Origin: Nocardia aurantiaca
GTDB lineage: Bacteria > Actinomycetota > Actinomycetes > Mycobacteriales > Mycobacteriaceae
Length of the DNA: 64,000 nucleotides
Direction of reading: 5' to 3'
NCBI RefSeq assembly: GCF_009708175.1
Contig: NZ_WMBB01000007.1
Span: 408,479-472,478 of the forward strand
Part shown: positions 51,927-59,922 of the stretch, piece by piece
How the letters are laid out: every line of letters begins with the position of its first letter
Position numbering within the stretch: position 1 is the stretch's first letter
The notes under the pieces: model-generated
Database searches by the model: none
What the model saw: the letters and a program-made list of their open reading frames with translations, nothing else
Told to the model about the DNA's origin: nothing
Made by a program: the position numbers and the translations under genes

Positions 51927-52493
51927 CTAGCCGGTCTTGCTCATGCGGGCCTTGCGGCGGAAGGCCAGTTCGTCCTCGGGCCGATCCGAGGCGGTGGCGG
52001 TTTCGGCGCGCTCGGCGGGGAAGTTGGCGATGGCGCCGGTGAGTTCGCGCATGGCGCCGCTGACGGCGATGCCGAATACGCCCTGCCCGCCCTGCAGTAA
52101 ATCGACCACTTCTTCGGCGGAGGAGCACTCGTAGACGGTGGTGCCGTCGGAGAAGAGCGTGATCCCGGCGAGGTCTTCGACACCGCGGCTGCGCAGGTGG
52201 TCCACGGCGATGCGGATGTTCTGCAGCGAGATGCCGGCGTCGAGGAGGCGCTTGACGATCTTGAGGACCAGGATGTCCTTGAAGGAGTACAGGCGCTGGC
52301 TGCCGGATCCGGTGGCACTGCGGATGGACGGGACGACCAGTCCGGTGCGGGCCCAGTAATCGAGTTGGCGATAGGTGATACCGGCCACCTGACAAGCGCT
52401 GGGCACGCGGTAGCCGACGAGTTCATCGGGCACCGTGTCATCGGGGAACAGCCCTGGCTGCACCACATCCTGAGGTTGCGGTTGATCTCCCAC
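51927..52493 (-). CDS. MerR-type regulator (Rv1830-like)
   Basis: A 188-residue protein with a MerR winged HTH at residues 25-95: YRVPSACQVAGITYRQLDYW, ARTGLVVPS and QRLYSFKDILVLKIVKRLLD. The C-terminal half (GITLFSDGTTVYECSSAEEV) is a small ligand-like domain without metal cysteines. Position between gcvP and the bifunctional nuclease gene matches Rv1830 of M. tuberculosis. Target genes are not shown by the sequence. Confidence 0.9.
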   Translation of the reverse strand: MGDQPQPQDVVQPGLFPDDTVPDELVGYRVPSACQVAGITYRQLDYWARTGLVVPSIRSATGSGSQRLYSFKDILVLKIVKRLLDAGISLQNIRIAVDHLRSRGVEDLAGITLFSDGTTVYECSSAEEVVDLLQGGQGVFGIAVSGAMRELTGAIANFPAERAETATASDRPEDELAFRRKARMSKTG

Positions 52494-52716
52494 TGGCTAC
52501 TCCCTTACTGCGTGCCTATCAGGGCTGGGCTCATGTCGTTTGAAACAACACCGAATCGACTCTGGAGCGTTGGCCTAACAATCGAGGCTACTCCCCTGAT
52601 TGTCGCGGGAGAATCGGCACCGTCAAAGCTTGAGCGGGCGCGTGTTTTTAACCCTAAACCTGAGGTAGAGACGCGGTTTTGTCTGGTTCGGCATTCCTCG
52701 TCAGGTGGGGAACTGG

Positions 52717-53190
52717 TCAGCTGTCCGTCGCCTTGAAGTCGTCCGGAGATACCGATTCGAGAAACTCCTTGAACTTCTCGACCTCGTCCTCGCGCTCGTC
52801 CGGCATGACCAGTCCGGCCTCTTCCAGCACCGGCTCCTCGGCATAGATCGGGCAGCCCACGCGCAGCGCGATGGCCACCGAATCCGACGGCCGCGCGGAG
52901 ATGCGGAGATCGTTCTCGAAGACCAGGTCGGCGTAGAAGGTCCCCTCCTGCAGATCCACGATCCGCACCTCTTTGAGGGTGTGGCCGAGCTCCTTGATCA
53001 GAATTTTGATCAGGTCGTGGGTCAACGGGCGGATGGGCGTGACGCCCTCCTGCTCCAGCACGATCGCCGTGGCCTCGGCCTGGCCGATCCAGATCGGCAG
53101 ATAGCGATCGCCGGAGACCTCGCGGAGCAATAGCACAGGCTGATTCTGTGGCTGCTCGACACGGATGCCGATCACACGCATTTCACTCAT
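52717..53190 (-). CDS. Bifunctional-nuclease-domain protein (Rv1829-like)
   Basis: A 157-residue BFN (DUF151) protein. RVIGIRVEQPQNQPVLLLRE, LPIWIGQAEATAIVLEQEG, RPLTHDLIKILIKELGHTLK and ISARPSDSVAIALRVGCPIY are the core blocks. Plant relatives show DNase/RNase activity, but the bacterial function is uncertain. An acidic C-terminal tail follows. It sits between the two MerR-type genes, as in mycobacteria; 223 bp without a gene separates it from the next. Confidence 0.92.
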   Translation of the reverse strand: MSEMRVIGIRVEQPQNQPVLLLREVSGDRYLPIWIGQAEATAIVLEQEGVTPIRPLTHDLIKILIKELGHTLKEVRIVDLQEGTFYADLVFENDLRISARPSDSVAIALRVGCPIYAEEPVLEEAGLVMPDEREDEVEKFKEFLESVSPDDFKATDS

Positions 53191-53337
53191 GGCCGTGCCT
53201 CGCTAGCGTTTGCCACGACCCTGCGCGAAGGCGCACTGTGTTTCACGATTCGCTCGCTGCGCTCACTCATGGCACTGCCTCCCAAATCCTCACCGGCCGC
53301 CCAACCCCGGCTGTAATACCGAGTCTAGGCGAAGATT

Positions 53338-54156
53338 TCAGCCTCCGAGAGAAGCGCGCACCGAGGTCTTCACCAGGCAGGTGTGCAGGGTCAGCGACAG
53401 CGCCGCCAACTCGCGGACCGTCTCCTCGGCCCGGGCGCGGGCATCCGCATCACGACTCTTGGCGATCGGCGCCGCGATCTGCGCGACCATGGCCGCCTCG
53501 CGGTCGGCCGCCAGCTTGAAGGCGCGCAGATGCCTTGCCTCCAAACCGAATTCACTCAGCGCCTTGGCGGTACGGGCCAGGGTGATGGCGTCGCCGTCGA
53601 AATAGCCTGCCGCACCGGGGGTAATGAGATTGGCACGGATCAACTCGGTCAGGAACTTCTCGTCGATACCGGCCTGCTCGAGCAGATCCGCCCTGGTGAT
53701 CCGGATTTCGTGATCGAACCGGAGTTCCTCGGGCGACACTTCACCGGGCACGACGTTCAGCCGCCTCAGGCGGCCGCCCCCATGCGGAGCCATGCCGTCT
53801 CTCTGGTCGGACCCAGTTCTGGAATCGGGCACGGCCCCTCCCACGGCGTTCGCCCGGGCCCGGGCCTCCCGGACTCCGAGCGTCGCCGCCCCGCTGTCGA
53901 TCGCTTCGAGCTGTTCCTTGATCACCTTCAACGGCAGGTACTGATCCCGCTGCGCGGTCAGCACGAAGCGCAGACGCTCGACATCCGCCACATGGAAGCG
54001 GCGGTACCCCGAGGGCGTGCGCTCCGGGCTGATCAGGCCCTCCGATTCCAGGAATCGGATCTTGGAGATGGTGATGTCCGGAAAATCCGGACGCAGGAGA
54101 TCCAGCACGGAGCCGATCGACATGCCTCCGCGCGTCCACTGCGCTGCGCCAGTCAT
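53338..54156 (-). CDS. ftsR: MerR-type cell-division regulator FtsR (Rv1828 family)
   Basis: A 272-residue protein. The winged HTH is GSVLDLLRPDFPDITISKIR, FLESEGLISPERTPSGYRRF and ADVERLRFVLTAQRDQYLPL. A 30-residue polar insert follows, then a C-terminal helical domain (SPEELRFDHEIRITRADLLE and FGLEARHLRAFKLAADREA). The family is FtsR of Corynebacterium, an activator of ftsZ, and Rv1828 of M. tuberculosis. No Cys/His metal site is visible. It lies next to garA as in related genomes. Confidence 0.9.
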   Translation of the reverse strand: MTGAAQWTRGGMSIGSVLDLLRPDFPDITISKIRFLESEGLISPERTPSGYRRFHVADVERLRFVLTAQRDQYLPLKVIKEQLEAIDSGAATLGVREARARANAVGGAVPDSRTGSDQRDGMAPHGGGRLRRLNVVPGEVSPEELRFDHEIRITRADLLEQAGIDEKFLTELIRANLITPGAAGYFDGDAITLARTAKALSEFGLEARHLRAFKLAADREAAMVAQIAAPIAKSRDADARARAEETVRELAALSLTLHTCLVKTSVRASLGG

Positions 54157-54167
54157 TCCGCTCGGTC

Positions 54168-54638
54168 CTATAGAGCCGACGAATCGCTTGTCGCCGGACG
54201 GGGACCGGTCAGGAAGACCAACCGGAACTTGCCGATCTGGACCTCGTCACCGTTCTGCAGCTCGGAGGAGTCCACCGGCTCCCGGTTGACGTAGGTGCCG
54301 TTGAGGCTGCCCACATCGACAACCTGGAATGTGTCGTCGTCCTGACGGAATTCCGCGTGGCGACGGCTGACGGTGACATCGTCAAGGAAGATGTCGCTAT
54401 CGGGATGGCGTCCCGCCGAGGTGGTCGGCTGGTCGAGCAGGAAGCGCGAGCCGGCGTTCGGACCACGCTTGACCACCAACAAGGCCGCGCCCGCGGGCAA
54501 ACCCTCCACTCCCTGTACCGGCTGCTCGCCGGTCTGCTCGGTGCGCGACGTGTCGACCTCGTTCAGGAAGTCGGCACGGAACACCGAAGTGGTCTCTGCT
54601 GCCGTTTCCTGGTAACCCGGGTCCTTGTTCTCGCTCAC
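54168..54638 (-). CDS. garA: FHA-domain metabolic regulator GarA (OdhI)
   Basis: A 156-residue protein from GTG 54638 with AGGAGAGCAAGG before it. The N-terminal ETTS (residues 15-18) is the site phosphorylated by PknG/PknB in GarA. The FHA domain shows AGRHPDSDIFLDDVTVSRRH and VDVGSLNGTYVNREP. Unphosphorylated GarA binds and inhibits 2-oxoglutarate dehydrogenase and regulates glutamate enzymes; phosphorylation turns it off by self-binding. Conserved neighbour of gcvH. Confidence 0.95.
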   Translation of the reverse strand: MSENKDPGYQETAAETTSVFRADFLNEVDTSRTEQTGEQPVQGVEGLPAGAALLVVKRGPNAGSRFLLDQPTTSAGRHPDSDIFLDDVTVSRRHAEFRQDDDTFQVVDVGSLNGTYVNREPVDSSELQNGDEVQIGKFRLVFLTGPRPATSDSSAL

Positions 54639-54823
54639 CCTTGCTCTCCTCCTCGAACCGAATAATCCATGCAAGCAGTTGATGCCCTCAGCGATGCGGC
54701 ATTCCGGCCGCTCCCCGCTTCGGGTAGGTCCGGATTCTCCGGGCACCGGCTGCGCGCACTTCTGTTGGCATTGACCGTACCCTGCCAGGGCGTACCCGTG
54801 CAGGTAGAACTGTGAAGGCTCCT

Positions 54824-55222
54824 TCAGCCTCCGATAACTCCTTGATAACCTGCGGCATCCAGGAGCTTTCCGAGCGCCGCGGTGAGCGCTTCGGCGGACT
54901 CCGCCTCGACCTCGAAGAGCCATCCGTCGCCATAGGCGTCGGAGTTGACCGTCTCGGGCGAACCGTCCAGAAGATCGTTCACCGCAACGACTTTCCCGGA
55001 GAGCGGAGCGTAGATGTCGGACACGCTCTTGGTGGATTCGATCTCGGCGACGCTGTCACCGCTCGTCACATCGGAGTCCACCGCGGGCAGCTGCACGAAC
55101 ACGACGTCACCCAACTGCGACTGCGCGTAATCGGTGATGCCCACCCGCGCGCGGGTCGGACCCACTTGACTCACCCACTCGTGCTCTTCGGAGTAGCGCA
55201 AATCCTCGGGTACTGCGGTCAC
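54824..55222 (-). CDS. gcvH: Glycine cleavage system H protein
   Basis: A 132-residue lipoyl carrier from GTG 55222. LRYSEEHEWVSQVG, ITDYAQSQLGDVVFVQLP and IESTKSVSDIYAPLSG (lipoyl Lys65) are the family blocks. It shuttles the aminomethyl group from GcvP to GcvT. It lies upstream of garA with a 185-bp gap, and downstream of the phosphatidyltransferase gene. Confidence 0.97.
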   Translation of the reverse strand: MTAVPEDLRYSEEHEWVSQVGPTRARVGITDYAQSQLGDVVFVQLPAVDSDVTSGDSVAEIESTKSVSDIYAPLSGKVVAVNDLLDGSPETVNSDAYGDGWLFEVEAESAEALTAALGKLLDAAGYQGVIGG

Positions 55223-55284
55223 TGGCAGTGTCCTTTCAACGGGCGTTCCTCTCGGGATCGTCGTCGATCCGTCCGCCGCACACC

Positions 55285-55902
55285 CTATCGGGAGTGATCA
55301 TGATGTGGCACGGGCGGTATCGCTCGGGCCACGGCGACGGCTTTGCCGAGATAGAGGATTCCGGTCCAGACATAGACCGCCGTGCCCCAGATCAAGAATG
55401 CCCCACCGAAGGCGCGGCCGAAACCCGCGGCAGCCCAGTCCATCTGCCCCGCCAGCAGCCAGGGCAGCGCGGACATGAGCGCGAAGGTGGCGGCCTTGCC
55501 CAGGTAGATGACCTCGGGCGGGGGCAGACCCCGGCGGCGGTAGACGCCGAGGGTGAGGGTCAGGACGGCGTCGCGGCCGACCAGGATCAGCACCACCCAC
55601 CAGGGCAGGATGCCGCGAATCAGGAAGCCGCCCAGGGTCGCCAGCAGATACAGGCGATCCACCAGCGGGTCGAGGATGGCGCCCAGTTTGGAGGACTGGT
55701 CGAGCAGGCGGGCCAGCTTGCCGTCGAGGAAGTCGGTGATGCCGCTGGCGACCAGCAGCGCGAAGGCCCAGCCGTCGGCCTGCTCGACGAGCAGCAGCCA
55801 CAGGAAAACCGGGACGCCGATCAGCCGCAGCACGCTGAGCACGTTCGGCACGGTGAAGACGCGGTCGCTGTAGACCGGTTCGGCGTTCTGCTCGGTTGTC
55901 AC
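55285..55902 (-). CDS. pgsA: CDP-alcohol phosphatidyltransferase (PgsA-like)
   Basis: A 205-residue membrane enzyme. The CDP-alcohol motif is D-F-L-D-G-K-L-A-R followed by GAILDPLVDR. Four to five TM segments surround it. GTG 55902 is preferred to TTG 55920. It transfers phosphatidyl from CDP-diacylglycerol to an alcohol such as glycerol phosphate, giving phosphatidylglycerol phosphate or cardiolipin. The place next to gcvH matches pgsA2 (Rv1822). Confidence 0.88.
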   Translation of the reverse strand: MTTEQNAEPVYSDRVFTVPNVLSVLRLIGVPVFLWLLLVEQADGWAFALLVASGITDFLDGKLARLLDQSSKLGAILDPLVDRLYLLATLGGFLIRGILPWWVVLILVGRDAVLTLTLGVYRRRGLPPPEVIYLGKAATFALMSALPWLLAGQMDWAAAGFGRAFGGAFLIWGTAVYVWTGILYLGKAVAVARAIPPVPHHDHSR

Positions 55903-56118
55903 AACCCGGTCATACCTCAATCACTCCGCCATATCCATCCGGGCACACCGCCGCGCCGCGGCCGAAGGCAACCGATATGTCCGCTGCCACACCCACCCGA
56001 TGAGAGAATGACATTAGTATCTTCTCACTGCATTGGAGGGTGCGAATTCGCGGGGCGCGCTGCGGTTCGGGCCGGAGCGGTGAAGGCTGATCGGTAGCAC
56101 CCAGGGAGAGGAAAGACC

Positions 56119-57813
56119 ATGCCCAACTTCGACTATGACGTCGTCGTTATCGGCTCCGGCTTCGGGGGGAGCGTGAGCGCGCTGCGCCTGAGCGAGAAGG
56201 GCTACCGGGTGGCCGTGCTGGAATCCGGCCGCCGCTGGAACGCCGAGGACATTCCCAAGACGAACTGGAATGTGCGCAAATCGATCTGGGCCCCGCGGCT
56301 GGGGCTGACCGGCACCCAGCGCATCAGCATTCTGGGCAAGTGCGCGGTGTTCTCCGCGGCGGGCGTGGGCGGCGGGTCGCTGATCTACGGAAACACCCTC
56401 TACGAGCCGCTGCCGGCCTTCTACACCGACCGGCAGTGGGCCCACATCACCGACTGGCGCTCGGAGCTCGCGCCCTACTACGACCAGGCGCAGCGCATGC
56501 TGGGCGTGGCGCCGAATCCCCGCATGACCCCCGCCGACCACGTGATCCGTTCGGTCGCAGCGGATCTGGGCGTCGCCGACACCTTCCACGCCACCAATGT
56601 GGGCGTGTTCTTCAACGAGGCCGCGCCGGGCGAGGAGGTGGACGACCCGTACTTCGGCGGCGCGGGCCCCCGCCGCAAGGGCTGCATCCACTGCGCGCGC
56701 TGCTTCACCGGCTGCCCGCACAATGCCAAGAACACCACCCCCAAGAACTACCTGTACCTGGCCGAGCAGGCCGGTGCGCACGTGTTCGAGCTGACCACGG
56801 CCACCGGGGTGCGGCCCGTGACCGGCGGCGGCTACGCCATCGAGACGCAGCGCTCGGACCGCTGGGTCCGCAAGGGGCGCAAGGTGTTCACCGCCGAGCA
56901 GGTGGTGTTCGCGGCGGCCGCGCTGGGCACCCAGAAGCTGCTGCACACGATGCGCGACGAGGGCGTGCTGCCGCACCTGTCGCCACGGCTGGGCGAGCTG
57001 ACCCGGTCCAACTCCGAGGCCATCCTGAACGTGGTGAGCAGGTCCCGCGACGATTTCGCCGAGGGCATCGCCATCACCTCCTCCATCCATCCCGAGCCCG
57101 ACACCCACGTCGAGGTGTGCCACTACGGCAAGGGCCAGAACGGCCTGTTCCCGTTGTCGGTGCCGCTGGTGGACGGCGGCGCGTTCCGGTTTCTGCGCTT
57201 CCTGCTGGCCATGCTGCTGCACCCGGTGGTGTTCGCGCGCAGCCTCAATGCGCGTCGGGCGTCGGAGAAGTCGGTCATCCTGCTGGTCATGCAGTCCCTG
57301 GACAATTCACTGACCTCTTTCCGGCGGTGGGGGCGGCTGAAGACCCGACAGGGGACGGGCAAGCCGAATCCGACCTGGATCCCGCTCGCCCACGACGTCG
57401 GCCGCCGCTTCGGCGAAAAGGTCGACGGGGACGTGCAGATGCTGGCCATGGACGTGTTCAACATCCCGGCCACCGCGCACTACATCGGTGGCTGTGTGAT
57501 CGGTGAGGGTCCCGAAAGCGGTGTGGTGGACCCGTATCAGCGCGTGTTCGGCCATCCGGGCCTGCACATCGCCGACGGTTCGGCGGTGACCGCGAACCTG
57601 GGCGTGAACCCGTCGCTGACCATCACCGCGCAGGCCGAGCGCGCAATGGCGTTCTGGCCCAACCGAAACGAGGCCGATCCGCGCCCCGAGCTGGGCGCGC
57701 CGTACCGCCGGATCAATCCGGTGGCGCCCAAGCACGCGGTCGTGCCGGACTTCGCGCCGGGCGCGTTGCGGCTGCCCATCTTTCCGAACGATCACGAGTT
57801 GTCCACGAACTGA
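56119..57813 (+). CDS. GMC oxidoreductase, ChoD-like
   Basis: A 564-residue flavoprotein. FAD motif YDVVVIGSGFGGSVSALRL, then GVGGGSLIYGNTLYEP and C-terminal NIPATAHYIGGCVIGEGP, HIADGSAVTANLGVNPSLTI. It closely follows mycobacterial ChoD (Rv3409c), named cholesterol oxidase though sterol activity is disputed. A segment near residue 190 reads CIHCARCFTGCPHNAKN, a C-x2-C-x2-C-x3-C-P pattern like a ferredoxin [4Fe-4S] site. No signal peptide, so cytoplasmic. GGAGAGGAAAG precedes ATG 56119. Confidence 0.9.
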   Translation: MPNFDYDVVVIGSGFGGSVSALRLSEKGYRVAVLESGRRWNAEDIPKTNWNVRKSIWAPRLGLTGTQRISILGKCAVFSAAGVGGGSLIYGNTLYEPLPAFYTDRQWAHITDWRSELAPYYDQAQRMLGVAPNPRMTPADHVIRSVAADLGVADTFHATNVGVFFNEAAPGEEVDDPYFGGAGPRRKGCIHCARCFTGCPHNAKNTTPKNYLYLAEQAGAHVFELTTATGVRPVTGGGYAIETQRSDRWVRKGRKVFTAEQVVFAAAALGTQKLLHTMRDEGVLPHLSPRLGELTRSNSEAILNVVSRSRDDFAEGIAITSSIHPEPDTHVEVCHYGKGQNGLFPLSVPLVDGGAFRFLRFLLAMLLHPVVFARSLNARRASEKSVILLVMQSLDNSLTSFRRWGRLKTRQGTGKPNPTWIPLAHDVGRRFGEKVDGDVQMLAMDVFNIPATAHYIGGCVIGEGPESGVVDPYQRVFGHPGLHIADGSAVTANLGVNPSLTITAQAERAMAFWPNRNEADPRPELGAPYRRINPVAPKHAVVPDFAPGALRLPIFPNDHELSTN

Positions 57814-57931
57814 GAGGGGCGGAACCGATACGGGCGCCCGCGAACCGAGCGCGGCGGCGTGCCCGGCGGTAGTTTGGAGCCTTGTGCCCGTACCATTCCC
57901 GGTATCGATTCGACGAGGAAGGTGAGAGCCG

Positions 57932-58822
57932 ATGCTCGTCCGAGTGCAGAACGCCGCCGACACCCATGCCGAGAAGGTGCTCATCGATTGGCTGCGGACC
58001 TGGAAGGGCAGCACCGATCCCAAGGGCGTCGCCACCGTCAATTGCAGTCTGTTCCACGATGATCGGCTACATCCGTTCGATGCGGTGGTGTGGACCCCGA
58101 CCAGCTGCGTGGTGATCGAGGCCGAGGCGCTGTCCGAGCGCATGGACGGTGAGCTCGAGGTTCCGGTCAACGGCCCGTGGCGGGTCGGCGACCGGATCAT
58201 CGCCTTCGAGGGCGGCGACAAGCGCAATCCGCTGGACCAGTCCCGCGATCACACCTTCGCGCTGCAGAACTGGCTGGCCGAGCGCGGGCTCGGGCAGCGC
58301 GTCATCCACGGCGTCGTGCTGGTGGTGCCGCCGCCCGGCTCGAACCTGCGGGTCAAGCAGCTGTGGAACGACCCGAGCTTCCAGGTGCTGCTGGGCGACG
58401 AGCGGGCGCTGCGCGACCATTTCACCAGCCTGCTCTCGCGCGGGCGGCCGCAGTGGTCGGCCAACGACGTGGCGTGGGCCTTCCGCGGGCTCGGCATCCT
58501 GCCGTATCTGCCCGGGCCGCAGGATCTGCTCAATGAGGGTTTCCTGGGCCCGGTGGATCCGACGCTGTGGCACGGCGGCCCGCAGCAGGCGCAGGCCGAG
58601 GCCTTCGCCGAGGAGCAGGCGCGGCTCGAGGCCGAGCACGGGGCGGCCGGGCGCGGGTTCCACATCCCCGAGCCGTGGTTCAGCCCGCGCAAGCTCTATC
58701 CGCGCCGCAGCGACCGGATCGAGGTAACCCGCGGGCTCATGCGGGTGATGCTCACGCTCGGTTTCATCATGGCGGCGCTGTGGGCGGTGTGGTTCATCAT
58801 CGCGGTGGCGGCGTCGTATTAG
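57932..58822 (+). CDS. NERD-domain protein with C-terminal membrane anchor
   Basis: A 296-residue protein. The first 130 residues match the nuclease-related domain (NERD): HAEKVLIDWLRTWKG, FDAVVWTPTSCVVIEAEALS (D-x17-E) and DQSRDHTFALQNWLAERG. A Gln/Glu-rich linker follows, and one TM helix closes the protein (LTLGFIMAALWAVWFIIAVA). Some NERD proteins are suspected nucleases or phage-defence parts, but no defence genes lie nearby. GAGGAAGGTGAG precedes the start. Confidence 0.82.
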   Translation: MLVRVQNAADTHAEKVLIDWLRTWKGSTDPKGVATVNCSLFHDDRLHPFDAVVWTPTSCVVIEAEALSERMDGELEVPVNGPWRVGDRIIAFEGGDKRNPLDQSRDHTFALQNWLAERGLGQRVIHGVVLVVPPPGSNLRVKQLWNDPSFQVLLGDERALRDHFTSLLSRGRPQWSANDVAWAFRGLGILPYLPGPQDLLNEGFLGPVDPTLWHGGPQQAQAEAFAEEQARLEAEHGAAGRGFHIPEPWFSPRKLYPRRSDRIEVTRGLMRVMLTLGFIMAALWAVWFIIAVAASY

Positions 58823-59474
58823 ACGGCGCCGCAACCGGTGTAGCCGTGAGATAGCGGAACGGTAGGTACAGGGCGGTAACGAGCGCGACCGCGGCCGTCG
58901 TTCCGCCCAGCACGTCGGTCGGATGGTGGTATCCGAAGCCCACCATGCCGATCATGACGGCGGGCAGGACCGCCACCATGACGATCCCCGTCGCGGTCCG
59001 CACGCGCCCGGATTCGGTCACGAGGGCGAAGGCGGTGACGACGGCCACCAACTGGACGGTGTGCCCGCTGGGGTAGGCGAGAAAGTGGTCCAGCTTGCGC
59101 TCCCAGAACGGTTTGAGCGCAAAGGTATTCACGGTCACCGCCAGTTCGGGGGCCACCAGCGCGAATCCGGCCAGCCACCACTGCCGCCGAGACGCGAACC
59201 ACGCCGCGGAGACGAACAGCAGCGGCAGCACGACATAACTATTGCTGGGGAACACCAGGACTCGGTACACCCAGGTGTGCGCGTCCAACGCCGAGTGAAT
59301 GGTCCGCTCCAGTGTCAGGTCCGCGCCCGTCGAGCCGCCGCCCGCCGGAAATGACAGCGGCACAACCAGAGTGACGATCACTCCCGTCAGCATCACGGCG
59401 GGCAGGGCGGCACGGCGGGTCCAGCTGTCCGCCGGCGCCGCGGCGGGGGTGGTCGATCTGGTCACGTCCCGCAC
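58797..59474 (-). CDS. PAP2-family membrane phosphatase
   Basis: A 225-residue protein with six TM segments starting at GTG 59474. The phosphatase motifs are KPFWERKLD (K-x6-R/P-like), YPSGHTVQL (P-S-G-H) and YHHPTDVLGG. The family dephosphorylates lipid phosphates such as phosphatidic acid or polyprenyl diphosphates. Its last 26 bases overlap the end of the convergent NERD gene. Confidence 0.88.
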   Translation of the reverse strand: MRDVTRSTTPAAAPADSWTRRAALPAVMLTGVIVTLVVPLSFPAGGGSTGADLTLERTIHSALDAHTWVYRVLVFPSNSYVVLPLLFVSAAWFASRRQWWLAGFALVAPELAVTVNTFALKPFWERKLDHFLAYPSGHTVQLVAVVTAFALVTESGRVRTATGIVMVAVLPAVMIGMVGFGYHHPTDVLGGTTAAVALVTALYLPFRYLTATPVAAPSNTTPPPR

Positions 59475-59922
59475 CCTAACGGCAGCCGCCGGGCCCGGTT
59501 GCGGGGCGTCGTGTCACTCCCGCGCGGGCCGGCCGCAACTGGAGGCGGGAGAGCGCGGGCATCCACCGCCCGGCGGCGCCCATGAGCCGCATGCAGGCGG
59601 CCGCGACACCCGCGGCGGCAGGGCATCCGACTCGTCGATGCCGGCGAGCACACCGACGTCGTCGACTGCGCCCGGGCGACAAAGGTTCCTCGCGCCGTCG
59701 TTCGGGAAGGGCCTGGGCGCGGCGGCGTCCGGTCATGATTCGGACTACTACGTCGACCGACGCATCCCATGCCGACGGAGAACGGCTGTCACAGATAATT
59801 CGCCGGGTTTTCCCGTCCGATCCATACCTGTTTTCTATCGCAAAATCACGTTTCGCATTTGACCAATTGCAATGTGATACAACGCTTTTCACTTATCCTG
59901 ATCTTGACTGCTACCGTGCAGT
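59475..59922. other. Intergenic region with AT-rich promoter end
   Basis: About 448 bp between divergent genes. The left 330 bp is GC-rich with no credible gene; the only long frames have no family features. The last 120 bp is clearly more AT-rich and holds ATCAC (59846-59850) and GTGAT (59874-59878) as an inverted pair, suggesting the promoter and a possible operator of the MMPL gene. Confidence 0.5.

Noticed and set aside
57932..58822. NERD gene as part of a phage-defence island
   Set aside because: Neighbours are a ChoD-like oxidase and a PAP2 phosphatase; no helicase, methylase or effector gene is nearby.
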